Positions 1-7,034 of a DNA stretch of 7,287 nucleotides are shown piece by piece; the stretch's first letter is position 1, and the number at the start of each line of letters is the position of its first letter. The notes beneath the pieces are model-generated. The model was not told where the DNA came from and did no database searches. It saw nothing but the letters and a program-made list of their open reading frames with translations. The translations under genes were made by a program, and so were the position numbers. Source of the DNA: Aquificota bacterium (GTDB taxonomy: Bacteria; Thermosulfidibacterota; Thermosulfidibacteria; Thermosulfidibacterales; B14-G1); the NCBI GenBank assembly GCA_003648675.1, contig QMPS01000033.1, positions 1-7,287 on the forward strand. Direction: 5' to 3'.

Positions 1-1159
1 GGGCTATAGGGACCGTACTCACCATCATAGGGACAGGGCTTCCCTCCTTGTCTGCCATGGTGATCTGGTGTATTTCTGGTCCCCCTTCCTCTTTCATTTG
101 GGCCTTCAGCTTCTCCATGATCATGGCCTGGTGCGAAGGGTGAACCAGCTGATGGAAGGGTTTTCCTACCAATCCCCTGGCTTCTCTCAAAGGATACCCC
201 AGGGTTAGGGCTAAGGAGCCGTTGATAAAAGAGATGCGGCCTTCAGGGTCGACCTGGAAAACACAGAGGAGAGGGCTAGTCACTATTCCTTTGTATCTTT
301 CTTTTAGGAGACGGGTTTCCATGGCCCGGTGTATGGACTGGGCCAGGGAGGAGGTGTAGATATCCAACACACCCTTTTTGCCCTGCTTTTTTAGGAGGTC
401 TTCTGTTCCTTCTAGGAGAAGGAGGCCTCTGACCTTGTCCTCCCATAGTAGGGGAAAGAGCCCTTTACCTTCCCAGAAGATCTCCTTCTTGGAAGAGAGG
501 ATTCTACGGGCTAGAGACTTCATTTCTTCTCCTACAGGCTTTAGGAAACGGATTTCGTTCTCCTCCACTAGAGCCAGTAGCACGCCCTGGCACTCCACCA
601 GTTCTCTACAGTCCTTCTCCACCCGTTCTTCTATCTCTGAGAGATCCTCCAGCACGAGGAGGTTTCTTCCTCTTCTTTCGGCCTTCACAAGGAAGCTCAG
701 ACCCTTCAAGCGAGATATGTGCTTCTCACACCTGGTCATGCAGCCACCTGTGGCCACGCCCAGAATCTCCAGAATTCTTAAAAGATCCTCACCGGGACGA
801 GAGGACCCTTTTAGGATGAGGGCTCCTCTGAGGGCCCATCTGGTCCTGACGGGTACTACCACGAAAAAGTGGTCTTTCCTCGTTAAAGTCTTGGCTCCTT
901 TCCCCTCTTCCAAGGATGAGAGTAAGGATAACAGGGAGGTTTCCCGCTGGGCTTCCAGAGGAGGGTAGCTGTCTACCAGGTGCCATTCCCCTTCTTCAAA
1001 GATGGAGAACCAACCCGATAGAAATCCGTAGCTCTCGACAGTCCTCCTGAGAAGAACGGAGAGAATTTCTCGGGGGGACGAAAGTTCCTGGATATGGGCC
1101 AGGATAGACAGGAGGTCTCCCTCCCTCTTCACCCTGGCACTACGGTGGCTGTCCTCCAT
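1..1159 (-). CDS. GAF/PAS-domain sensory protein, C-terminal part beyond the window
   Basis: The frame is open from an ATG at 1159 to the left edge, giving 386 residues with no stop, so the output domain is not visible. Residues about 290-386 look like a PAS fold: VDPEGRISFINGS begins near residue 303, followed by LGYPLREARGLVGKPF and a 'HPSHQ' segment. Residues about 15-150 and 165-285 have the pattern of GAF-like modules (alternating amphipathic helices and strands such as HFFVVVPVRTRWALRGALIL); this assignment is weaker than the PAS call. I see no membrane segment or signal peptide, so it is probably cytoplasmic. The start is two bases after the stop of the DUF151 gene, with no clear Shine-Dalgarno, so translational coupling is likely; an in-frame TAA just upstream excludes a much longer N-terminus. 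PAS and GAF modules usually feed a histidine kinase, diguanylate cyclase/phosphodiesterase or phosphatase; which one cannot be told here. Confidence 0.8.
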   Translation of the reverse strand, partial: MEDSHRSARVKREGDLLSILAHIQELSSPREILSVLLRRTVESYGFLSGWFSIFEEGEWHLVDSYPPLEAQRETSLLSLLSSLEEGKGAKTLTRKDHFFVVVPVRTRWALRGALILKGSSRPGEDLLRILEILGVATGGCMTRCEKHISRLKGLSFLVKAERRGRNLLVLEDLSEIEERVEKDCRELVECQGVLLALVEENEIRFLKPVGEEMKSLARRILSSKKEIFWEGKGLFPLLWEDKVRGLLLLEGTEDLLKKQGKKGVLDIYTSSLAQSIHRAMETRLLKERYKGIVTSPLLCVFQVDPEGRISFINGSLALTLGYPLREARGLVGKPFHQLVHPSHQAMIMEKLKAQMKEEGGPEIHQITMADKEGSPVPMMVSTVPIA

Positions 1160-1161
1160 AC

Positions 1162-1638
1162 TCAGACTTTATACTTACCAAAGTCCTCTGGGTCTAGACT
1201 CTCCAGCCACTCCCTTAAAAGATCACTTTCCTGGGTGAGATCAAAGCTTTTGGCCCTGGCAATTACTTCCTGTTTTACATAGATGGGAGCATTGGTCCTC
1301 AGAGCCAAAGCTATGGCATCGCTGGGCCTGGAATCTATCTGAACTTCCTGTCCCTCGGGGGTAGAAAGGTAGATGGTTGCGTAGAAGGTGTTCTCCACCA
1401 GATTGTCTACCACGATTTTCTTCACTTCGGCAGAGAGGGACTCCAGGATGCCTTTGATGAGGTCGTGGGTCATGGGTCTTGGAGTGACCACCTTTTCCAA
1501 CTCCATGGCTATAGCGTTGGCCTCGAAGAGCCCGATCCAGATGGGTAATGCTTTTCTCTCTTCTAAATCCTTCAGTATCACGATTGGTGAATTGGTGACG
1601 GGATCGAGGATGATTTTGGCCACCTTCATGCGAATCAT
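1162..1638 (-). CDS. Bifunctional nuclease family protein (DUF151/BFN domain)
   Basis: This 158-residue protein matches the DUF151 (bifunctional nuclease, BFN) family in length and motifs. These are LPIWIG followed by EANAIAME (residues 31-46), the PRPMTHDL block (53-60) and [13 protein letters not shown] followed by PIYV (102-121). The C-terminal tail, with '[13 protein letters not shown]', is the short acidic extension common in bacterial members. Plant members have been reported to have both RNase and DNase activity; the role of bacterial members is poorly known, so nuclease activity here is inferred. The first ATG (1638) is chosen over Met4 because a full AAGGAGGTGA Shine-Dalgarno lies six bases upstream of it. 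The gene overlaps the end of miaB by four bases (ATGA), so the two are surely co-transcribed, and the sensor gene follows two bases after its stop. Confidence 0.9.
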   Translation of the reverse strand: MIRMKVAKIILDPVTNSPIVILKDLEERKALPIWIGLFEANAIAMELEKVVTPRPMTHDLIKGILESLSAEVKKIVVDNLVENTFYATIYLSTPEGQEVQIDSRPSDAIALALRTNAPIYVKQEVIARAKSFDLTQESDLLREWLESLDPEDFGKYKV

Positions 1639-2945
1639 AGACTCTCACCTCCTTGTGCCAGGGTACCCAAAAGCTGGTACATTCTGGTCTCTTCTATTTT
1701 CACTTTCTTTATGGCCCCCAGGTGTCGCTTGTCTCCAAGGACCGTCACAATCTTGTTGGTTCTGGTCCTTCCTTCCAGTACGCCGTCCCTCCAAGAGTAG
1801 AAGAGGACGTCTAGCTCTTTTCCTTGATAGGTTCTACTCACCTCCTCTGTAATTCTGTCCTGGAGCTGAAGAAGTTGGCTGAGCCTTCGGCCTTTCTCGG
1901 ATAGGGGCACGTTGTCCTCCCATTGTGCGGCTCGGGTGCCCTTTCTCACCGAGTATCGAAAGGCAAAGATGCCTTCATAACGTACCCTTTCCACCAGATC
2001 CAAGGTCAGCTGGAAATCCTCCTCTTCCTCTCCCGGAAAGCCCACGATGAAGTCGGAGGTTAGAGCCGCTTTTGGTATGTGCTCTCTAATCATGGCCACT
2101 TTGTCTAGGTACTCTTCTCTGGTGTAACCTCTGCCCATTCTCTCCAGTACTCTGTTGGAGCCTGCCTGGGCGGGGAGGTGGATGTATTCACACACTTTGG
2201 GTAGAGCGGCTATGGTTTTCACCAGCCTTTCAGAGAAGTCTCGGGGATGGGAGGTGATGAAACGTATCCAACGGATACCCTCCACTTGGTGTACTCTTTC
2301 TAATAGCCCTGGGAAATCTATCTTCTCGCCCAGCCCTTTACCGTAAGAGTTGACGTTTTGACCTAGAAGGGTCACTTCCAGGTAGCCCTGGTCTGCTAGC
2401 CTTTTCACCTCTTCTACGATTTCGGAGCTGGGCCTGCTTATCTCCCTGCCCCTGGTGTAGGGTACCACGCAGTAGGCGCAGAAATTGTCACAGCCCTCCA
2501 TCACCGTCACGTAGGCTCGATAGGGGTCTTGGCGGAGAATGGGAAGTTCCAGGGACGTGATACATGAGCCGTTGAGGTGGGTCTTCACCACCCGGTGCCC
2601 CAGCTTCACCTCTTCCAGCACCTGGGGTAAGGAATAAATATTTCTGGGGCCAACAACGAAATCCACAAATGGCATCCTCTCTAGCAGAGCCTTTCCTTCT
2701 TTCTGGGCCACACAGCCACATACCCCGATGACCACACCATTTTTTTTCAGCTTCTTGAGTCTTCCTAGCTCGCTATAGACCTTGTGCTCCGCTTTTTCTC
2801 TCACGGCGCAGGTATTCAGGATCACTAGGTGGGCTTCTTCTTCGGACGAAGCGGGATTGTAGCCTATGGTGGCCAGAACCCCCAGAAGCTTCTCCGAGTC
2901 GTGGACGTTCATCTGACAGCCGTATGTTTTGACGAAGACCTTCAT
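1635..2945 (-). CDS. miaB: tRNA-2-methylthio-N6-dimethylallyladenosine synthase MiaB
   Basis: MiaB is a radical-SAM methylthiotransferase that adds the 2-methylthio group to N6-isopentenyladenosine at position 37 of tRNAs reading UNN codons, using two 4Fe-4S clusters. All three family domains are present in 436 residues, a normal length. The N-terminal MTTase domain starts [12 protein letters not shown], with cluster cysteines at 10, 46 and 78 (in NTCAVRE and GCVAQK). The radical-SAM triad is CDNFCAYC, cysteines 152, 156 and 159, followed by [16 protein letters not shown] domain fills about residues 365-430. The TYGCQMN.HDSE signature favours MiaB over the related MtaB and RimO. An in-frame TAA upstream and the family N-terminus support the ATG at 2945. 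There is no Shine-Dalgarno; a promoter candidate lies just upstream, so the message may be nearly leaderless. The DUF151 gene follows with a four-base overlap. Confidence 0.97.
   Translation of the reverse strand: MKVFVKTYGCQMNVHDSEKLLGVLATIGYNPASSEEEAHLVILNTCAVREKAEHKVYSELGRLKKLKKNGVVIGVCGCVAQKEGKALLERMPFVDFVVGPRNIYSLPQVLEEVKLGHRVVKTHLNGSCITSLELPILRQDPYRAYVTVMEGCDNFCAYCVVPYTRGREISRPSSEIVEEVKRLADQGYLEVTLLGQNVNSYGKGLGEKIDFPGLLERVHQVEGIRWIRFITSHPRDFSERLVKTIAALPKVCEYIHLPAQAGSNRVLERMGRGYTREEYLDKVAMIREHIPKAALTSDFIVGFPGEEEEDFQLTLDLVERVRYEGIFAFRYSVRKGTRAAQWEDNVPLSEKGRRLSQLLQLQDRITEEVSRTYQGKELDVLFYSWRDGVLEGRTRTNKIVTVLGDKRHLGAIKKVKIEETRMYQLLGTLAQGGESL
1645..1654 (-). promoter_or_regulatory. Ribosome binding site of the DUF151 gene, inside the miaB coding sequence
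   Basis: The minus strand reads AAGGAGGTGA, a ten-base match to the usual anti-Shine-Dalgarno tail of 16S rRNA, six bases before the ATG at 1638. It lies entirely inside the last codons of miaB. It fixes the start of the DUF151 gene and allows reinitiation at the ATGA overlap. It is by far the strongest ribosome binding site in the window; several neighbouring genes have none that I can see. Confidence 0.85.
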
Positions 2946-2955
2946 GCCGAGGTTA

Positions 2956-2984
2956 AAGATAGGTTTGGCCAGAGATTAAGTCAA
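2956..2984 (-). promoter_or_regulatory. Sigma-70-type promoter candidate for miaB, close to the start codon
   Basis: On the minus strand a -35-like TTGACT (2984-2979) and a -10-like TATCTT (2961-2956) are separated by 17 bases, an ideal spacing. Transcription would start around 2949-2950, only four or five bases before the ATG at 2945. This fits the lack of any Shine-Dalgarno in front of miaB. The same TATCTTTAA string forms the -10 of the other promoter candidate in this window. This is pattern reading only, without experimental support. Confidence 0.5.
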
Positions 2985-3005
2985 GAAAGGGGAGATGGCT
3001 CCCCT
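2982..3005 (-). terminator. Probable intrinsic terminator or attenuator after the kinase-helicase gene
   Basis: The minus strand holds AGGGGAG, a four-base CCAT loop and CTCCCCT (3005-2988), a perfect seven-pair GC-rich stem, followed by a short T-rich stretch (TTCTTG). It overlaps the TAG stop codon (3006-3004) of the kinase-helicase gene and runs into the -35 element of the miaB promoter candidate. The T-tract is short and interrupted, so termination may be partial. Confidence 0.5.
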
Positions 3006-5583
3006 ACCCCACTCCCAGCATCTCTTTGATGAAGATGGAAGGGGTCTCTTGGAACCTAGCCTGGGAAGATGAATATCGGTAGTAGGTGATGAAGAGGACC
3101 TCTGTGGCCCGGGTGACGGCGGTGTAACACAGTCGCCGCTCTTCCTCCATCTCCTGGGGGACGCCCAAGGCCCTGGCTAGGGGGAATTCACCTTCAACCA
3201 TTCCCACAACGAAAACCACGGGAAACTCCAGTCCTTTGGCGCCGTGGACGGAGAGGAGCCTTATTCCCTCTTCTCCGCCAGCCAACCCTGCATCTCTGAG
3301 GAATCTGATATATTTTAAGAAGTTGGCCACAGTAGGGCTCCTAGCCGACTCCTCGAATTCCTTTGCTTTCTTTAAAAGGGTCTCCATGGCCTCCATTCTG
3401 GTCACCAGAAGAGAATTCTCTGCTCGGGACATGAGTCTGTTTAGCGTTTCCATACCCAATTCCAAGGCCTGGGAAGGCTTCATTTGGGGCTCCAAGGCGC
3501 CCAGCGTCCTTTCCAATTCTTGGACGGCTCTATCTCTTCCGCCTAACAAAGGGGAAGCTCCTTTCAAAAGTCTCTTTTGGATGGTGGCGCTCTTGCCACG
3601 GGCCAGAAAGGCCAGAAGATCCAGAAGGACCCGGACTTCTTCCCTGTCTAGAAAGGTTCTGCCTCCCTCTTGGGTGAAGGGTAGCTTTCGTTTTTTTAGC
3701 ACCTGCTCTATGAGTCTGCCCCTGGTCTTCACCCTGTATAGGATGGCGAAATCGCTGTAGCTGTAGCCCTCTTTTATCCGGAGGATTTCCACCATGTCAG
3801 CTACGTATTCGGCTTCGTCTTTGGGGGTTTTTAGGGGCTGGACGATTAGTCTGGCTCTACCCTCTTCCCTGGAAGTCCAGTAGAGTTTGGGCATCCGTTC
3901 TCTATTCTTGGATATGAGAGAGATGGCCATCTCACGAAATTCAGGTGGGAGACGGAAGGTCTGGTTGAGTCTGTGGTGGGTGAAGCCCCTGTTTTTTAAT
4001 CCTCTTATGTAGGAGGGATGTGCTCCTCTCCATTGGTATATGGCCTGATCGTCATCTCCAACCAGAAAGAGATTTCCTCCTTGGCTTAGAGCTTCTACCA
4101 AAGCGATTTGGCACCTGTCCAAGTCTTGGACGTCGTCCACCAGTATGTGGTTCAGCCTCTCCCGGTAAAAGGTGGCCACCTCTTCCATCTCTAAGAGTCG
4201 TAGTGCATAGTAGAGGACATCCTCGTATCCCAGCACTCCCCTATCCCGGATGAGTTGAAGGTAGTGGTATTCAAAGCTCTCCAGCATCTCCCTCCATCTT
4301 CCCGTGGCCTTTGAAGCCACCTCTTCCCAGGGTGTTCCCCAGATCCTGGCCTGTGAGAAGGCCTTGAGAATCTCACGAGAGGCCTTTTCCCCGCCAGCCC
4401 TTACGGCTGCTTCTTGGGCGATTCTCTCCTGTTGGGCTGGAAGGGCTAGTGAGAACTCCCGGGGCAGATCCAGGAGATGGCCAAAACGGCTCACTACCCT
4501 GAAGGCTATTTGGTGGAAGTTGCCTAGCCATATTCCCCTGTATTTCTCTCCCAAAGTCTGCTCTAATCGGGCTTCCATCTCTTTCCAACTTCTGAAGGAG
4601 AAAGTGAGTAGAGCTATGCTCTCAGGGGCTTCTCCTTTTCTTAGAAGATGGAGGGCCCTGGCCAGTAGGACGGTGGTTTTTCCTGTGCCCGGACCTCCTG
4701 TCACCAAGATCCGGGGAGAAAGGTCCTCCACAGCCTGGCGTTGTTCACGAGTAAGGGGTGGTAACCCCTCAGGCTTCTCCAAAGGGCGGACTACCAGAGC
4801 TACCTTCTCCCCTTCACCCTTCACCAGTTCCTCCAGAAAGGTTTTGCAGGAGGGAAATCTCTCCTCTGGTTCAGGAGCAAGGGCCCGGAGCAGGGGTTGG
4901 ACTAAGTCCTGGGGTAGCAGAGATGTGAGCCTCCCCTCTTTCACCCCCTGTTGGGTTTTGTTACGAACCTCCTCCAGGGTATCGCCGGCGAAGGGATTCA
5001 ATCCCGTGAGCATTTCCAGAATGACCACGGCGGCGCTCCACTGGTCCGAGGCCGGGGTGAAAATCCCCTTCCAGTTCTCCGGGGCCATATAGGCGGGGGT
5101 GCCTCCCATGCTCATGCTCAAGTCTCCTTGGGCTAAGCGAGAGAGGCCGAAATCCAGGACCTTCACCTTTCCCTCTGGGGTGATCATGACGTTTTCAGGT
5201 TTTATATCCCTGTGCACCACTCCCCTCTCATGGGCGTGATTCAGGGCGTCCAGGAGCTGGCCTGCCACTTCCAGGGCCCTTTCTCTGCTCATCCTGCCTC
5301 TGTTGAGTACTTCTCGGAGACTCTCTCCTTTCACCACTTCGGTGATAATGAGTAACCTGCCTTCCAGTAGATCCACTGTGTAGAAGCGGACAATGGCAGG
5401 ATGGTCCAGGCGAGCCAGGTTCCGCACCTCTTCGAGGTATGGCGTGGCATCCCCCTGAAACCGCACCACTTTGACGGCCACTTCCCTCTGCGTGAGGGGA
5501 TCAAGGGCTAGGTAGACGTCGCCAAAGCGGCCTCCTCCTAGCCATCCTTTGACTTCGTATCTCCCTAGGCGAGCAAAGGGCAT
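3004..5583 (-). CDS. Ser/Thr protein kinase fused to UvrD/Rep-family SF1 DNA helicase
   Basis: One uninterrupted frame of 859 residues carries two complete enzymes. Residues 1-255 are a Hanks-type kinase: glycine loop GGGRFGDVY (16-24), lysine 38 in VAVK, helix-C Glu52, catalytic loop HRDIKPEN (124-131), DFG (144-146), an activation loop with Ser/Thr, APE (167-169) and DQWSAAVV in helix F. After a linker of about 20 residues comes a superfamily 1A helicase: Q motif LTREQRQAV (277-285), Walker A GGPGTGKT (296-303), motif Ia near 324-339, GNFHQIA as motif Ib, Walker B VDDVQDLD (482-489), motif III VGDDDQAIYQWRG (508-520), motif IV with Arg544, motif V HGAKGLEF (780-787) and motif VI with Arg825. 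The helicase part, about 580 residues, is shorter than UvrD or PcrA, with small 1B/2B regions and no C-terminal nuclease. Probable activities are ATP-dependent protein phosphorylation and 3'-5' DNA unwinding. The start lies four bases after the ARPP-1 stop, without a clear Shine-Dalgarno. The target and biological role are unknown. Confidence 0.93.
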   Translation of the reverse strand: MPFARLGRYEVKGWLGGGRFGDVYLALDPLTQREVAVKVVRFQGDATPYLEEVRNLARLDHPAIVRFYTVDLLEGRLLIITEVVKGESLREVLNRGRMSRERALEVAGQLLDALNHAHERGVVHRDIKPENVMITPEGKVKVLDFGLSRLAQGDLSMSMGGTPAYMAPENWKGIFTPASDQWSAAVVILEMLTGLNPFAGDTLEEVRNKTQQGVKEGRLTSLLPQDLVQPLLRALAPEPEERFPSCKTFLEELVKGEGEKVALVVRPLEKPEGLPPLTREQRQAVEDLSPRILVTGGPGTGKTTVLLARALHLLRKGEAPESIALLTFSFRSWKEMEARLEQTLGEKYRGIWLGNFHQIAFRVVSRFGHLLDLPREFSLALPAQQERIAQEAAVRAGGEKASREILKAFSQARIWGTPWEEVASKATGRWREMLESFEYHYLQLIRDRGVLGYEDVLYYALRLLEMEEVATFYRERLNHILVDDVQDLDRCQIALVEALSQGGNLFLVGDDDQAIYQWRGAHPSYIRGLKNRGFTHHRLNQTFRLPPEFREMAISLISKNRERMPKLYWTSREEGRARLIVQPLKTPKDEAEYVADMVEILRIKEGYSYSDFAILYRVKTRGRLIEQVLKKRKLPFTQEGGRTFLDREEVRVLLDLLAFLARGKSATIQKRLLKGASPLLGGRDRAVQELERTLGALEPQMKPSQALELGMETLNRLMSRAENSLLVTRMEAMETLLKKAKEFEESARSPTVANFLKYIRFLRDAGLAGGEEGIRLLSVHGAKGLEFPVVFVVGMVEGEFPLARALGVPQEMEEERRLCYTAVTRATEVLFITYYRYSSSQARFQETPSIFIKEMLGVG

Positions 5584-5587
5584 GTCA

Positions 5588-6475
5588 CTAGGCAGGGTGG
5601 ATGGAAGCGTAGATCAGACCGTCTTCCGTGATGAGGGCCCTTCCTATTTCTCCTGGGCCTTCGAGGAGCCATTCCTCTCCTTTGCCTCTGGAGGATAGTC
5701 TTCGCACCAGCTTCGTTTTTCCCACCCTTTCCCATCTCTCTGCTATCCTCTGCCAGTTCATTTTTCCCCTTCTGCCCCTGATCCGTTCTTCCAGGGCATC
5801 TAGAGCGTAACCCTTTAGTAGGCCAGGCCACTCTCCTGAGAAGAGGGAGGGGTTGGCCAAAATATCGCAGCACAGGAGGCCCTTGGGAGTGAAGGCCATC
5901 GCCCCAGTCACTCGTTCTCCAGGATTCCATCCACCGTAAAGCTCTTCCAAGGTCCCTTCTTGATAGGTGAAAGAGTGATGCAGGCTGCCCGTGGCTGACG
6001 AGATCTTTAAGGAAGTGAGTTTTCTCTCCACTTCCCTCCATACTTTCTGTTGGTCCACTTTTCCGCTGCCTCTGATGGAGAGGGTGATGAGGCTTCTTAA
6101 GCGGGGGTGGGCCACATAACCGCCACGAAAGAGGGGCTCATCACCAGCCCATCTCCCCTCCTCTATGCAGACCACGGGCAGCTCCAGCTCTTCTCGGGCG
6201 GGGATCACGGCTGACGAGACGGCCACTCTGTCCTGACGAGCCCCTAGCAACTCTTCCCCTTCCAAGACGAAGAGGTCGTCTAGGGAGGGGTTCTCTACCA
6301 AGACCTTTTCCACCATGCCCAGTTCCCTCACTCTGGCTCTCCCCTCTTCTAGGGCGAGATGGAGGAGTCCAAACTCCCTACTATTCAGGGAGCCCTCCAG
6401 TGGGACCACCATAAGGTTCCCTAGGAGCACGGGCTCTTTAAGTTCCAGGTTCTCTATAAGGTCTCTCCACGTCAT
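5588..6475 (-). CDS. ARPP-1 (DUF6569-type) domain protein
   Basis: The 295-residue product matches the ARPP-1 domain, named for association with ADP-ribosylglycohydrolase and rhodanese/phosphatase proteins. Seen here are PVLLGNLMVVPL (15-26), VLEGEELLGARQDRV (70-84) and PVVCIEEGRW (100-109), then a helix with QQKVW and a C-terminal domain half. The family's biochemical function is not established; it has been linked by context to NAD/ADP-ribose-related systems. I chose the ATG at 6475 rather than the longer frame reaching 6592, because the extra 39 residues overlap the upstream gene, show no family pattern and resemble out-of-frame translation. The chosen start lies 19 bases after the YkgJ-type stop and has no Shine-Dalgarno. 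No signal peptide or membrane helix is seen. The kinase-helicase starts four bases after its stop, so the two are almost certainly one transcript. Confidence 0.75.
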   Translation of the reverse strand: MTWRDLIENLELKEPVLLGNLMVVPLEGSLNSREFGLLHLALEEGRARVRELGMVEKVLVENPSLDDLFVLEGEELLGARQDRVAVSSAVIPAREELELPVVCIEEGRWAGDEPLFRGGYVAHPRLRSLITLSIRGSGKVDQQKVWREVERKLTSLKISSATGSLHHSFTYQEGTLEELYGGWNPGERVTGAMAFTPKGLLCCDILANPSLFSGEWPGLLKGYALDALEERIRGRRGKMNWQRIAERWERVGKTKLVRRLSSRGKGEEWLLEGPGEIGRALITEDGLIYASIHPA

Positions 6476-6494
6476 TGGTTTGGCTATTAAACAA

Positions 6495-6974
6495 CTAAAC
6501 AACGGGATTGCCAAGTGGATCAAGGGTCTCAGCCACAAGCAAGGCCTCTTCCCACAGATTTCTCTCCTGGTAAAACTCCTTCCAACAGTCAAAGCATTTC
6601 AAAAAGTCCACCCCTTGAGGGAGAACGCACCTGATCTCACCCTCCAGAAGTGTCTCGACCTTGGGTATCAGCAGAAGGCATTCCAAAGGACGCTTATGCC
6701 GGGGAAGAAGGCACCCATCCTTTCCTAAGAAGACGCACCCCTTTGCTAAAAACTTGGGTAAAGGAATGGGTATTCCCATACAGACCTTCAAGCTTAGGTG
6801 GCAGGCTTCCAACACCTCAACTAGTTTCCATTTTTTCCCTTCCAGTTCCCACGCCTGCACGAACTGAGAAGGGTCCAGGTACATTCCAGGATAAGACTTG
6901 CAGCATAACCCTCCACACTGGGCACATAGCACGGGATCCTCTCTAAATAACGCCTCCCATCTTGAGGATTCCAT
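6495..6974 (-). CDS. YkgJ-family cysteine cluster protein (putative Zn/Fe-chelating domain)
   Basis: The 159-residue product carries the cysteine pattern of the YkgJ/CxxCxxCC family. CAQCGGLCC lies at residues 17-25, then GCVFLGKDGC (80 and 88) and RHKRPLEC (Cys99), the family's 'C.F....G.C..Y..RP..C' block. Members are thought to bind a metal ion or Fe-S cluster; no enzymatic reaction is known. Beyond the core there are Cys116 and a CFDC pair (127 and 130), which could add a metal site. The ATG at 6974 is preceded by AGGAG at 6987-6983, eight bases away. It is the first gene of the unit that continues with the ARPP-1 and kinase-helicase genes, behind the promoter candidate at 7005-7034. Confidence 0.8.
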   Translation of the reverse strand: MESSRWEALFREDPVLCAQCGGLCCKSYPGMYLDPSQFVQAWELEGKKWKLVEVLEACHLSLKVCMGIPIPLPKFLAKGCVFLGKDGCLLPRHKRPLECLLLIPKVETLLEGEIRCVLPQGVDFLKCFDCWKEFYQERNLWEEALLVAETLDPLGNPVV

Positions 6975-7004
6975 CTCCCATTCTCCTACAATGAGACACT
7001 TTTA

Positions 7005-7034
7005 AAGATATTTCCCTTCGGTACCCTTTTTCAA
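7005..7034 (-). promoter_or_regulatory. Sigma-70-type promoter candidate for the YkgJ/ARPP-1/kinase-helicase unit
   Basis: The minus strand has TTGAAA (7034-7029, five of six to the -35 consensus), an 18-base spacer and TATCTT (7010-7005). The expected transcription start is near 6998, leaving a leader of about 24 bases that contains the AGGAG ribosome binding site of the first gene. The -10 is followed by TAA, as in the miaB promoter candidate. The -35 lies between the two copies of a direct repeat. Confidence 0.45.

Noticed and set aside
378..968. Plus-strand 196-codon open frame opposite the sensor gene
   Set aside because: Its Ser/Arg-rich composition mirrors the GAF-like coding strand; no recognisable motif and no ribosome binding site.
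3236..3760. Plus-strand 174-codon open frame opposite the helicase C-terminal half
   Set aside because: Lies across helicase motif V and the 2B region; no family features of its own.
4760..4830. Internal start that would make the helicase as a separate protein
   Set aside because: No ATG or GTG with a well-placed Shine-Dalgarno lies between the kinase end and the Q motif; the single fused product is the simpler reading.
4304..5092. Plus-strand 262-codon open frame opposite the kinase-helicase
   Set aside because: It is the antisense of well-supported kinase and helicase motifs, rich in Ser and Arg as expected from a shadow, and has no domain pattern.
5565..6041. Minus-strand 158-codon frame overlapping the ARPP-1 gene and the start of the kinase-helicase
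   Set aside because: Out of frame with both; low-complexity basic composition, no motif.
6476..6530. Promoter in front of the ARPP-1 gene (TTGATC ... TTTAGT)
   Set aside because: Poor match in the -10 element and located inside the end of the upstream gene; co-transcription from 7005-7034 explains expression.
6476..6592. N-terminal extension of the ARPP-1 gene to an ATG at 6592 (39 more residues)
   Set aside because: It overlaps the end of the YkgJ-type gene by about 100 bases, lacks a ribosome binding site and has no family-like sequence before the domain; the ATG at 6475 fits the domain start.
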